NCBI RefSeq assembly: GCF_000150275.1
Contig: NW_002060948.1
Span: 2,928,512 to 2,992,511 of the forward strand
DNA from: Trichoplax adhaerens
Taxonomy: Eukaryota > Placozoa > Uniplacotomia > Trichoplacea > Trichoplacidae
DNA length: 64,000 nt
Direction of reading: 5' to 3'
The notes below the pieces were generated by a model. The model was not told the origin of the DNA. It searched no databases and worked only from the letters and a program-made list of their open reading frames with translations. Positions 35,657 through 47,229 of the stretch are shown here, piece by piece; position 1 is the stretch's first letter, and the number at the start of each line of letters is the position of its first letter. The position numbers were made by a program, and so were the translations under genes.

Positions 35657-36232
35657 TATGATATATACTCGATCACGAATATTCCAAGTTGTAGAAAATT
35701 AGAACTTTAATAGATCTAATACAAAGACTAGCTACACACAGCTCTACTCTAGCTGAATACAACTACTGAAAGACTTCTAGAAAGAACAATCAGATAATCT
35801 AAAGTCTCCGGCTTTTATACTCTCCTTAGCCTTCGCAGCTACAATCGGTATAGCAGCATTCTACTATAATTTACACGTAGTCAAATTATTAATAGTAACA
35901 ATATTTTATAGCGGATCATCATTAATCTGATACGGCAACAACTACAGTATTTCCGTGGATATTATTCTTAGCAGTCAAAGTATGGTAAACTAAGCATATC
36001 CTAATACATGTATATGAATTGCAGTTCTATTTTTACCTCTAGCCTTAATAGTAACTCAACACCTTACTATATATACGGTATAGTCATCTGTACTATAGCA
36101 TAGAATCTACCATTACAGTCCACAGCAGCGAGCTACCACATACGTCGTTAGATAAATATAAAAAGTTGCACTTCCGTACATCTTATTAAACATAGCTAAA
36201 AGTCTACAACCACAATACTAAGTTTCGTTAGA
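35657..36232 (-). mobile_element. Solo LTR, family F copy 3
   Basis: 576 bp flanked by AGGCT (35652-35656) and GGGCT (36233-36237), a target-site duplication with one mismatch. It aligns with copies 1 and 2 throughout and keeps the TATA box on the minus strand. More diverged than copies 1 and 2 are from each other. Confidence 0.8.
35812..35819 (-). promoter_or_regulatory. TATA box in LTR F copy 3
   Basis: TATAAAAG on the minus strand, in the same position as in copy 2. Confidence 0.45.
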
Positions 36233-36237
36233 GGGCT

Positions 36238-37023
36238 ATTCTAAGCTCGTAACTGCCACAAATCCGCTAATATTCGACGTAGTCAATCTATTATGACCGT
36301 AATTTGATTGGTTATATTTTATCAAGTAATGAATAATCAGGATACAAATGCAATTATAGAGTAAATCATGAACTTAATAAAAAAATTCATTATTAGTTAA
36401 AGTTCATGTGTTCTAATGCTTAAAAATTTAACACTATTCAAATGGAATTGGATTTCAATCCGAATTCCAAATGAATCTTAAATCTAACATCAGTTACGAC
36501 ATTCTTGAAGCAGTTAATTCATTTAGATAACTGATACTAAATATTCAAAATGATTAACTCGGATGAACGATATTCATTTATTTAAAATTTCGAGCGCTAT
36601 TACTCATTTGTCTAATTATATAATAATACTAATTATATCATCAATTATTATGGCATTAGTACAGTATTGCAATTTTATAGAAATATACTAATGCTTCCCG
36701 AGTACAAACTTGGTTTGCTACCGCATCTGTTTGGGAAATAATATTCAATAAATGTACCAAATTTAGAAAAATGTTCCATTTCGGTCAATTGGCTTCACAT
36801 TAGATAAATTATGTCCAGATAGCACCGGAATTCCTTATTAAACTAATATGTATCGTACCTGCTAATGATGTGGTATTCAAACATTTATACGAGCAATTAA
36901 AAAGAATATATTTAATCTTATTTAGTCATAGATAACTACCAAATATGGTCTTGCTAACGTAGGATACGTCTTCTAGTTTAAAAATAAATATCATGGAAAT
37001 GCATCTAAAAAAACTAGTATTAT
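36238..37023. other. Intergenic, no gene recognised
   Basis: AT-rich spacer between two family F LTRs in the same orientation. No retroelement coding or primer-binding site is visible, and each LTR has its own target-site duplication, so they are separate insertions. Confidence 0.4.
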
Positions 37024-37028
37024 GTTCT

Positions 37029-37578
37029 TGTGATATATATCAATCACGAAATTCCAAATTTTAGAAAAATAAGGGCTTTATTGAATCTTATACAAAGATT
37101 AACTACACAGCTCTACTCTAGCCGAATACTACTTCTAAAGACTTCTAGAACGAACTAACAGAATAATCTAAAGTTGCATGCTTTTATACTTTCCGTAGCA
37201 TTCGCAGCTACAATCCGCATGGCAACCTTTTACCTTATTTTACACATAGTTAAATTATTCTTAGTAAGACTATTCTACTGCGGACCATCATTAATCCAAT
37301 ATGGATACGACTACAGTACTTACGTAGACATTATTCACACCAGCCAAAGTACAATGAATTAACCATATCCTAATATCTGATTTACAGTTCTATTTTTACC
37401 TACAGCCATATTAGTAACTCAACAGCTTACTGTATATAGTCATCTGTACTCTAGCATAGAGTCTCTATCACTACAGTCTATAGTTACAGCTACCAAATAT
37501 CTCTTAGGATAAATATCTACCGTACATTATACTACACATGGCTAACAGTCTACAATCACAATACTAAGTTACATTACA
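37029..37578 (-). mobile_element. Solo LTR, family F copy 2 (best preserved)
   Basis: 550 bp from TGTGATATATA to CATTACA with a perfect 5-bp target-site duplication GTTCT (37024-37028 and 37579-37583). Read on the minus strand it starts TGTAATGTAAC, has TATAAAAG, then AATAAA about 100 bp later, and ends TATATCACA: U3-R-U5 order. It lies about 150 bp beyond the stop of the frameshifted receptor. No internal retroelement sequence adjoins. Confidence 0.9.
37181..37188 (-). promoter_or_regulatory. TATA box in LTR F copy 2
   Basis: TATAAAAG on the minus strand. The AATAAA at 37077-37082 (minus) lies about 100 bp downstream, a normal R-region spacing. Confidence 0.5.
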
Positions 37579-37733
37579 GTTCTAATAGCTTCGTTTCCGA
37601 TATATTATACTAAGCCATCTGTTAAAACGATTTATTTAGTCTGCTTAAGTTCTACGTTGTGAATTTGCTGCATTTTGTTCAAGAATTCAATGATCAAATT
37701 TAAGTCTTCTATCTACCTCTATCTTGTATAGCA

Positions 37734-38761
37734 TCACTTTGTTTTTGCTGAGATCGTAGAAATTAGAAAAATTATAGGATTAATAGCGCAGTTAAGCTGC
37801 AAGCCTAAACTTAGAATGGGGAGTATAACATCTAAAGCTATGTTCATTCGAGCTTCCATCATTATTGAATGATCTATAACAATCATAAATATTACAGCGA
37901 GACAAGGAAACCAAAATATAGCATTTGTACATGTAATTATGGCTGCCGTATAGCGTACTTTTTTGCCAGCTTGTTTATTAATTTTTTTCAATTTTGTCTT
38001 TAACCTGATCCCTCTGGAATATTTAATTTTATAAAATATTAAAATGTAGCTACCAATAACTACTATATAATTAATTGAACCACCAGTTATTAGTGCTAGA
38101 AGCATCAGTTTGACGCTGATGTAACTCATATTATCGGCTGTGCATAAATTATGATAATGATGAACAACAGCAATCTGTGATGGAAACGTTATGTAAGGCA
38201 CAATGTTACCAACTGTACCTATAGCCGCACTAATTATCCATACAATCATTAACGCTGGAATCAGGCGTTTAGATGTAAAATACAAAGTAGAAAGATGCGG
38301 ATAGACAATACTGAAAAGCCGATCTAAAGCCATTATATTCGTGATCATGCCCGTTGCTGAAACTGCAGTAAATGTCAAAAATCTTGCAATATAGCAGAAA
38401 GGACTGCGTTGCCAAGTTACAAAAATTTCGCTTGAGTTTAATACAATTGTAAAGTTACCATTATTGTAAGAGATTTCATTAGCTTTAAATCGATATCGTA
38501 AATCAGCAACTGCAATGATAATCAAATAGCATGAACCCAAAAAATCCGATATAGCCAAGTTTCGTATTAGTAAATAAAATTTTTATTACCACGAAATATC
38601 AAAGATTTGTGAATATTTATCATTTTAGTGAAAATCTTAGGTGAGCGATTACCTTGTTTGGATGCTCGTAGAATTACTAATATATTGCAAATTAAGCCAG
38701 TTAGTCCACAACTCCACGCCAGACACATAGCTGCAATATTATCACGCAAAATAGATGCCAT
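37734..38761 (-). pseudogene. Full-length class A GPCR with a single frameshift
   Basis: Starts at ATG 38759-38761 (MASILRDNIAAMCLAW). TM1 has ICNILVIL, and the frame stops at 38567-38569 just before TM2. One base away the frame continues as FYLLIRNLAISDFLGSCYLIIIA and remains open to 37734 through every later feature: FCYIARF, LDRLFSIVYP (DRL), a TM4 Trp, ECL2 YHNLCTADN, FWFPCLAV, NCAINPIIF. The combined length (about 338 residues) is normal for the family. The shift falls in an A/T homopolymer region (38572-38588), so it is either a very recent inactivation or a sequencing error. If it is an error, this is a seventh intact receptor. Confidence 0.9.
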
Positions 38762-40327
38762 TGGCCGCTACTAGCAAAAAGGTGATATCGATAATCAGCT
38801 TTTATTAGTGCACTTTTAATTTTATAAATAATCAATTTTGTGCAGAATCATGAATGTGTTTGAATTTCGTTTAATAATCGCTATATAAAAAGAATTATTG
38901 CTACAATCAGCAAGGACGAAATTTCAGACGTAATACACATTTATGTAGCATTAAATTTATTGTAAATACAGTTTGTTATCTACATAATGCCATATAATAA
39001 TGAAACGATTTCATTATCATTATTCTTAATATTCATATAGTAGCCTTTCAAACAGTTTTATTTTGTTTCAAAATTAATAACAACCGATTTGACAGAATAC
39101 ATCTAATTCTATTCTTGTATAATTAAATAATTTAATTATAAACACCTCAATATTGAACGATTACTGCGACAAAATGTATTTCTCATAAATGTAAAAATTT
39201 TCTTCCATTAGAAGCATCATGACATTAATCACCATTTAGCAATATATTACATATTCTGTCTCGAAGATATTCCGTCTATTAGGGCAAACGCAAAAATTGG
39301 AGGATTATCTAAGCTTAAAAATATCTTGTAAGATAATAAAGCTTTACGTAATCGAAGCTTTTAAATTTTTCATTTTCAATTGGGTAGTAGTTAAGACGTC
39401 AAAAATATTATTTAGAAAGCTGTTCCAATACCGTTAGTATTGTAAAGTGTAAATTTTATGATTTTGGATATTAAAATGTACTTAAGTAAAAATAGGTCTT
39501 AAAATAGGACATTCATGTATTTGGAAGACCCTTATGTATTCACTAATGTACCGACATCTTACTGATACTAAATTCAGTAAAACTATTATTAGAGAATTAT
39601 GATATTATGATTATGATAACATGTTTAATGTTATAGTCGCCGAAGGTTGTTCTAGACAAGAGTTTTAGAAAAATTGGGATAACGTAGGAAAATCCGTTCA
39701 CATATTTAACTAGGGTGATGAACACTAAATTAAGAGATAGAGATAGCAATAATAACATGTTTACGCATAGACATTTTCTACGTAACCAAAGTTTTCTTTT
39801 AAAATAAAGATAAGTATTGCTCACGACTTTAGATCAAAACTTGACTTTATGTTTAAAGTTAACTTGTGCTTTTCTTGTTCCATCTACTAAGTTATGATAA
39901 ATACTAATTTCACTTTGCTGAAAAAATTTAATTTAAGCTGTTATAAGCAAGAAACATTAAAAAGTGAAAATTGTACTTATTGATATGGAACGAGATGGTT
40001 ATTATTATGTTAAAGTATCTGCATTATGCCATAATTATCAAGATGATCAAGCATAAAAACTAAATATACTAGTTAGCAACTCATTGCCTCTGTGCTTTTA
40101 GTCCAAGCTGTACCATTTTGATAATGATATGTCATTAAGAATTAATAACCGGTAATTTACATTGTCGCTATAGTAAGTTCCAAACTAAAAGAAAAATCCA
40201 TAAAAACAGATCGACAGACGATCTATGCTAAGGTGTAGTTACTTAGTTTAAAAAGAAAACATACTAGTATGTAGCCAAATTTGCTTTTTCTGAAATAACT
40301 AAGATTTAAGGAAAAAATGCTAAAATA
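38762..40327. other. Intergenic, no gene recognised
   Basis: 5' flank of the frameshifted receptor. A hydrophobic minus ORF (39597-39824) lacks an ATG start for its full length and any family motif. Confidence 0.35.
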
Positions 40328-40684
40328 TCAGCTCTGCATATACTGTATAACCGACATGGACAATAAAATTATCTTATTACTCTCGAATTTGAGGTGATTT
40401 CTTATAGGTATCGATTTTCTGCCGCTATTACGAATCGATATTCTAAAACGATTATAGTGATTATTGTTAAATAATATGAGAATAATGGCCTGAAATAGCT
40501 TACCTAAGTATAGTTTAAGAAAAACTCTATCACTCTTAAAAAGAGTAGAGTTATAGGTAGAAAGTTTATTGTTTTTAAGAAAGTTTGATGAATTTTTATC
40601 GTGTTCCAATAACAACAAGATAACCAATACATCACCAATAATACCACTCAGGCCATGGCTTCTGGCTGAATATATTGGCACATC
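40328..40684 (-). pseudogene. N-terminal GPCR pseudogene fragment (TM1-TM2)
   Basis: The open stretch contains HGLSGIIGDVLVILLLLE, matching the TM1 of the receptor at 42672-43688 (CGIIGTIGNISVI) with Asn26 changed to Asp. A Lys/Asn/Ser-rich ICL1 follows, then SDRVFLKLYLGKLFQAIILILF, a frame-damaged TM2. Beyond that the frame shows no TM3 and no receptor motif. No ATG remains at the expected place. A tandem duplication (40637-41180) covers its 5' end. Confidence 0.6.
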
Positions 40685-41180
40685 ATTATTTAGATAACAT
40701 TAATGGCATTATTCTAGAGATAGAATATAGATTAATGCAAAAAATAATTATAGAACTGATATTCAAAGCAGTTAAGTAAAAAATCAATATTCATACGCTA
40801 GTATTTGATGCAAAGGGGACTATAATTTAATCTATGCTCTAACATGATCCCTTTAAATGTTGACCATTATATTGAATTATAATAAAATCATGTTAAAGAT
40901 GAATCGCCTATAATAATAACTACTAATCATAGCCCCTGGCCAGATATATATTGACGTAACATTATTCATACAAAATAGATGATATTATTCTATAGATAAA
41001 ATATAGAGTCATGCAAAAAGTAATCATCAGTCTATTTAGTCAAAGTACGTAATAAATTGATATTCGTGTGCTAGTCTTCGATGTAAAGCAAACTGTGTTT
41101 AATCTACATGCTGACACGATGCCATATAATTTTGACCATTATATTGAATTATAATAATATCATATTAAAGCGATTGTACA
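40637..41180. repeat. Imperfect tandem duplication including a receptor 5' end
   Basis: Copy 1 (about 40637-40905) and copy 2 (about 40912-41180) share, in order, AATAATA-CACT/ACTACT, CTGGC-x-ATATATTG, ACATTATT, ATTATTCTA-AGATA-AATATAGA, ATGCAAAAA-TAATCAT/TTAT, TTGACCATTATATTGAATTATAATAA and TCAT-TTAAAG. The period is about 275 bp. The left part of each unit is the start of the receptor pseudogene, the rest its upstream flank. Confidence 0.7.
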
Positions 41181-42671
41181 GGTGTCGTGCTATTAGTGTA
41201 CTGTAGAATTTTCACGAGTTTCGCTAGTTGTAATTAATTAATGTAATTAAGGTAAACTAAAGAAATTATGTAGCACGAAACTGTTGATTGATATGCTATA
41301 ATGCTGTCTAATTGGAGAAATTATCGCATAAAATAATATTAAATTAGATTAAATAGCTTTATGAAATTTTTACAATCATGTTTGATCGATTCATGTGAAA
41401 ACTACTGCAATAAGTATTATTTCTATTCCTACTATGAAACGGCCACTCAATAATTATCTCTAAATAGTAGCAGGTAAAAACAGTTTATTACTTAATTTTG
41501 TTGTTGAATATTACTGTAGCAAACTTAGACGTCGTAATCTATAGATAGCCCGATTTCAGACTGAATACCCTCCTTAATTCTATATTAAAGTTATAGCTAT
41601 CGGTTCCAATTTATGTACTAATAGCACTCGACTATTCTAACGTCCAAAAATCTTGTATCTTTGGCACAATTAGTCTTTTATGGATTGGTGCCGCCAACTT
41701 TACCATTTATCATCGGGCCTTACTTGGAACGTATTTCCTACATTTACCCTCTAATTTTTATAAATAGTAGGTTCTTTACTATTTCACGGTATATAACATG
41801 TTTAGGAATTTAAGTCATTGCTAGGAGTAGAGGCTACAAAACCTCTATAATAAAGCACTTCCTCTTTCAATGTGGTGCCTTCAGTAAATCACGGTATATA
41901 TTGACGGTTAAAGGTATCTTAACTTATATCATTCATATTGTTTTCATTTCTTGCGCCGAAGTTATAGATTACTTTTCATGGATTTTTGGCGTTTATAAAG
42001 TTGATCCGTGGAGATATTTTGATTTGTCAAAGTAATTTGTTTAGTTATAGCCATTCGATTCCGTAACTAGCGATTGTATAAACGTATATGCTTAGCAAAT
42101 CAAGAGAACTTGCTCCCTCTAGTCGGTAGTACTTTGGAGCTTTTAGTCTAAATTAAACTATCCTTATTTATTCCAATTCTATGTACTAACGGTTAAGATT
42201 TCATTTATTATAAATCTAATTCAATTACAAATTCTATACGATTGGAATTGCTTTAAAATATTGAACAGATTTTGATAAACAATTAATATGATCAGATGTA
42301 CAAAATTTTGCAGTTATTGATAAATTAATAAATACGTAATAATTTCATTAAAGTTGCTGGGCTCTATATAGTTATTTGATTATTACCAATAGCATTCGCA
42401 ATTCCGATGATAATATCACCAGATTAATCAATCACAATCATAGATACAAATATTCAGGGTGAATGTATAATGATGCAATTCATTTGTCATATTTATTCAA
42501 TATCTAATGATCATTGTTAGTGTTGATTTTTTATCTTATAAAAATCATAGAAACTTGCAGTAAAATAATGAGCTTATTTTTTATGAGAATTTGCAATCAT
42601 GGGGCTTATAGGCAAGATTTCCAGCTTTATAGTATTAATTATAAATTTTAATACCTATAACTAGATGAATT
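41181..42671. other. Intergenic, no gene recognised
   Basis: A patch at about 41570-41900 is less AT-rich and contains AATAAAGCAC and two CACGGTATATA strings. It could be an LTR with no other copy in the window. No coding region seen. Confidence 0.35.
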
Positions 42672-43688
42672 TTAACTTTTTCTCATTGATAAAAGAAAAA
42701 CTAGAGGATTAATACTACAATTAATCTGTATGCTTAAACTTGCTACTATCATAGCTATTTTAAATGCCCCATTAGTATATAGCAAGTAAAATCTTAGAGT
42801 TGCAAGTAAAGATATAGCTAAGGAAGGAATCCAAGCAGCTAGATTTGAGAAGACTATTGCAGCGGTAATAATTAGAACTTTTTTCGCAATTCTTTGATCA
42901 ATACGACTAGATTTCGGTAATTTACTCGTATTTTTGCTACATCGTATTTTGTATGCTATAGCTATATAACAGCATGCTGCAGCTCCATACGCTCCTACAC
43001 CGGCCAGGACTAGTCCGGTGAGAAAAATTCTAATATATTCATTTTCTATATTATCCAAAGTACATAAATTGTGATAAAAATAATTTGTAAATTGGTCCTT
43101 CAAATTTAATGTAATATAAGCAAAGACACTACCAATCACAGCTGAACAGATGCCACAAGCCCACGATGAATAAATCAAAATCTGAAGACGCTTGGTTCTT
43201 AAACGCAAAGTCATGCTGTTTGAAGTGAATACACTTATAAATCGATCGACGGCTATTAAAACTGTTAGACATGTCGTAGCGCCAACAGAAAAGAAGTTAA
43301 AAAATCTTGCAATATAACAAGGTGGACTATGCATCCATGTAGCATAAATTAATGTATAATTAAATGTGGATGAAACATTGGAACTATAGTCACCCAGATT
43401 CAGAAATCGATAGTGTATATCCGCTCCAGCAATAATCAATAAGTAAATGCAGCCTATGAGATCAGATATTGCTAAATTAAAAATTAATTTAAGAAATATT
43501 GAACTTCTAGATGAGTTTTTCACCCTACCAGTGGGATACTTTCGAATAAGCTTACTCATGATTTTAGAGGACCTTTTTCCAACCTTAAAAATTTTGATGA
43601 TTACAGATATATTACCAATGGTTCCAATAATACCACAAACCCAAACTAGAGTAATGACGGTAGTATTATTATACAGGATAGACGCCAT
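42672..43688 (-). CDS. Class A (rhodopsin-like) GPCR, clustered family
   Basis: A single-exon ORF of 338 codons. Asn26 (TM1 IGN), N71-x4-D76 (TM2), Cys124 (TM3), D148-R149-F150, Trp176 (TM4), ECL2 YHNLCTLDN (Cys209), AWIP at 285-288, NPLVF at 327-331. ICL1 is about 20 residues longer than in typical class A receptors and strongly basic (KVGKRSSK... RKYPTGRVK). ECL1 is equally extended, with sequons at Asn104 and Asn110. The tail is only seven residues (LLSMRKS). ATG at 43686-43688. The pseudogene at 45175-46050 is its close relative (TLDNI-x-NE, CYIAIA-x-KI), and the fragment at 40328-40684 belongs nearby. Confidence 0.93.
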   Translation of the reverse strand: MASILYNNTTVITLVWVCGIIGTIGNISVIIKIFKVGKRSSKIMSKLIRKYPTGRVKNSSRSSIFLKLIFNLAISDLIGCIYLLIIAGADIHYRFLNLGDYSSNVSSTFNYTLIYATWMHSPPCYIARFFNFFSVGATTCLTVLIAVDRFISVFTSNSMTLRLRTKRLQILIYSSWACGICSAVIGSVFAYITLNLKDQFTNYFYHNLCTLDNIENEYIRIFLTGLVLAGVGAYGAAACCYIAIAYKIRCSKNTSKLPKSSRIDQRIAKKVLIITAAIVFSNLAAWIPSLAISLLATLRFYLLYTNGAFKIAMIVASLSIQINCSINPLVFLLSMRKS

Positions 43689-45174
43689 GATATGAATAAT
43701 ATCTTTAGTGCTCTAAATTTGGATTTTAGAAAGATTTCCTTTCACCTGATCAGCTGATTATAATTCTCTGTACTATACTAATTCTGATTAATTGCACCTT
43801 GATTATTTTATGCTTATGATACTGGATAAGTTAAGAAACTGTTAAAATGTTATTTAAAATCGAAGCTTTTCAAACTGTTACATATCCTGCGTTGAACGAT
43901 AAATTTCAAAATTTTATCAACTTGGCATAACAATACTTCAAATAATTAACTTACCTAGATACTTTGTTAATGAATATTCGATTTCAATTGTTTCGATAAT
44001 TCCGGTTTTGTAAAAAAATTTATTTACCGTCGAAAGACATACCGACAATATCTTTGTTAAAAAACATTAATACTTGGCAATGTATAAAAATATGCTGTTT
44101 AAGAAGCAATATTTTGAATTTAGATTAGCTTAGTCCTATTAAACACTGTACTACAGGGTATCGCTTACCTGATCGCATACTCTTACTAACATTGAATATC
44201 GGTAATTTATAGCATTTAGCTTATATGCTGTATTGTCAAAAGATAACATTATAATCATATCAAAATTGAAGGCGTTTCTCAATAAATATCAATCGTCTCA
44301 TTATATAGTTTACAATTTATAAAACGGCTGAGTTAACCTATTGTATATTAATAAGTTAAATAAAATCTAAGAACGTAGGAAATGCCTTCTAATTTTAGTT
44401 TCATGTAGCTATATCAATGGTAAATGATATTATTATGTGATTTAATTAAGAGGAGATAGACGCTAGAAACAAATGTAACCTTTGCTATTCTGTCTTTTAT
44501 TTTCGATATTCGCATTGTTGTTGGTTAAAGTAGTATTTTTCCCCATATTCTTACTCAATAACCGTGCAATGCTATGCTTTGTAATTGTAAGGCCAATAAT
44601 TAAAGTATAACGTAAAAATATAATTAGACCTTTTGATAGTTATTTTATATTTCTTCAATAGTACGGCAAAACGTAATTGCTTGCCAGTATGCTGGTAAGA
44701 TATGCTATTCTGATTACTGATAACATATATAGCGCGAGTGCGCGTGTTTAAACTCTAAGCGTAATAGCCATGATTGCTATGGAGATTTAATGGAATATGC
44801 GCTCTAATTAGCCAAGAAATTTATAATGACATCACCTCACGAGCACAACAGCGCTGTATTTAAACCGGTTGATTGAGGATATACTTTGCGTCTCAGAGAT
44901 TCTTACGTACATCTCATGATATTACAATAGTCCGAGATTTATTGTTGCATAGCACGATAAGGGTTTATTAACTTAGTTAGTTGACACTTCTTGTAAACCT
45001 GAATGAATTGACTTCAGAGCACGAAATTAGTTTTATAATGAATGATTCACCATATCTCATCTAATTTCATGATCGTCACATGTTAATAGAAAATTTAATA
45101 TACTGATTTGTAAATATGAAATCCCTTTAAACGTTTTTGATTAATTTTACAGGCTAAAACTTCTAGCAGAATAG
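43689..45174. other. Intergenic, no gene recognised
   Basis: 5' flank of the receptor at 42672-43688. The stretch 44690-45000 is less AT-rich, with a GCGCGAGTGCGCG motif and GTATTTAAACC. It may be a single-copy LTR-like element. Nothing firmer can be said. Confidence 0.35.
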
Positions 45175-46050
45175 TCTTCTAAATCAGGGCAAAACTTTCG
45201 TACGCCATTGGATTTGAGCTAATAGTATTGACGGTACGACATAAAATTTTTTCTCGCAGTTTTCTAATCAATTTGGCCAGCTCTTGGTAATAGCGTTCTA
45301 TTTTTGATACGTGGTATTTTACAAGCTATAGCTATATAAAAACATGCTGTAATGCAATAGTTTATTGAACCTGTGAAGACTTGTATGATGAGAAATAATC
45401 TAATCTGCTCATTCCTTATATTGTCTAGGGTGAAAAGGCTATATTCTGTATTTTGGCACTGCAATAGTAGCATAATGTGAGCAAAGATAATCTCAAGCAC
45501 GGCTGAGCAAATATTACCACTCCACACTATAAAAATAAAAAATCTTAAGACACATGCCATTTAAAGCCCAAAGTCAGATTAGCTGTATAGATTGTACTTA
45601 AAATCGATCGACAGAGATTAAAGTTATTAAACCTATCGTAGTGAGGATAAAAAGGAAAGTAAAAAATCTTTTAATGTAACAAGCTTAACTACAGATCCAT
45701 ACAGCATAAATTACGGTACAATTAAATCTTAATCTAAAATTAGAGCTATGGTCGCTAAAAATCATAATCGATATTATAAACTTGCTCCAGCGATATTTAA
45801 TAAATTTAAACCCATCCTATGAAATCAGATAAAGCAAAATTAAAGAGTAATATAAGAAATATTTGACTGCCTAATAAATTCTTTATTCAGCGACTTTTGC
45901 CGCTTTTAAAAGATTTATCCATGGTTTAAATGAGCTCCTTCTAACCTTGGAAGTTTCAAGCAACACCTAGACGTTAGCAATCGTTGCAATAACACCAACG
46001 ATCCAAGCTAGAGTAATAATGAGGATATCATTATACAGCATAGGCGTCAT
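45175..46050 (-). pseudogene. 3'-truncated class A GPCR pseudogene
   Basis: Starts MTPMLYNDILIITLAWIVGVIATIANV, then a stop. TM2 survives in another frame (LFNFALSDFIG-like), and TM3 is poor. The open stretch 45264-45560 carries TM4 (VWSGNICSAVLEIIFAHI), ECL2 with Cys lost (YSLFTLDNIRNEQIRLFL) and TM5 CYIAIACKI. A stop follows in TM6 and homology fades near 45175; no TM7 is found. Closest to the receptor at 42672-43688. Confidence 0.8.
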
Positions 46051-46609
46051 GCAATGGATATTATCTGTACTATAATGAACTTCTAATTTTAATTTCATAA
46101 GCAGTCAATTCTGCGCTAAAATGTGGAATTTACAAAGTCAAGATGTAATGGATATTATCTTTCGAATCACACTAAAAATTGCTAAATTTATTTGCACACT
46201 GTAGCTGCGGAAATACCAAAACAAGAAACTTATCTGAAGATATTCCAGCTAAAACCTAAAGCGAAAATTTTATCTAATTGATTAACTAAGATTTACTAGT
46301 AAACATCTAGTAAAGTACCTACGATGCGTCTCTACTATTAATACCTGTACCAAATTATTAATTATCGTCGCAGAATTGAGCAATTTTTAAAGCCATTACA
46401 GTCTTTATGTTCCTACGATTTTCACAAACATAGTTATCATATATAAGTTTTCATCATCACTATTTAATATTTTAATCAGATTTTCGTGACGATTATAATG
46501 CACCGAAACATTATACTCAATAAACAAGTACACGAAATATCATGAATAGAATGTTTGGGTATGTTACGATACTAGTCACCGTGTTTTGTAAATTAGGTTG
46601 TTAGTCTCT
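46051..46609. other. Intergenic, no gene recognised
   Basis: AT-rich, nothing recognised. Confidence 0.35.
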
Positions 46610-46679
46610 AAAATTGTTTATTACTTGAAGTATTAATTAAAAATATGGATTAATTATTGGCTCCAGTAAGAGTTACTAT

Positions 46680-47213
46680 TAATTAATGTTGTTAATTAAT
46701 ATAGTGGTGCTGAGCCTCTAGCTGTTAATTAGATATTCATGGTGATAATTGATTGATGGTGTTTACACCCGATCTATATTAATTGATGTTGTTTACACCT
46801 TGACTCGAGCCATACTGAGCCATATAATAATTGTAGTCCTGTTTCTCATACTAAGTGAGTAAATTGTATTATATGTGTTTCTCTACTTTGCACCACCTAC
46901 GTGTGGCGACTGTATATAAGCCCGAGCAGAAAATATATCGCTCAGATGATACTTCTCTAGTGTACGACAAGGTACTCTACTCTCGTGGCATGACCAGAAG
47001 TAAAAACTCATAAACTAATCTTACAACAAGCCGCTTATTTATACTTTTGAGGAAGTTGTTAGTCTTGCTTACAGTATCTCTCCATAGTTAGTTGGTGACT
47101 AAGTAGCAAGTAAGTTAGTTGATCACTCACATTAGAAGAGAGTAGACAGTGGTATTACTCGTGTGAGTGACAGGGTAGTTATACTGTACAGCTAAAATAT
47201 AATTGCACAACAG
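46680..47213 (+). mobile_element. Possible LTR-like element next to receptor 3' end
   Basis: A less AT-rich stretch beginning around TGTTGTTAATTAA and ending around GCACAACA. It has two GTGTTTACACC/TTGTTTACACC repeats and a TATATAAG box at 46913-46920. It resembles the other LTRs in layout, but there is only one copy and no clear target-site duplication. It ends about 17 bp from the stop codon of the receptor at 47230. Confidence 0.3.
46913..46920 (+). promoter_or_regulatory. Possible TATA box, antisense to receptor at 47230
   Basis: TATATAAG followed by GCCCGAGCAG. If functional it would start a plus-strand transcript that runs antisense through 47230-48267. Confidence 0.25.
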
Positions 47214-47229
47214 AACGATCTAACTTATA

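Noticed and set aside
43447-43695. 82-codon plus ORF
   Set aside because: Antisense shadow of the receptor at 42672-43688. The same applies to the plus ORF at 47249-47572 opposite the receptor at 47230-48267.
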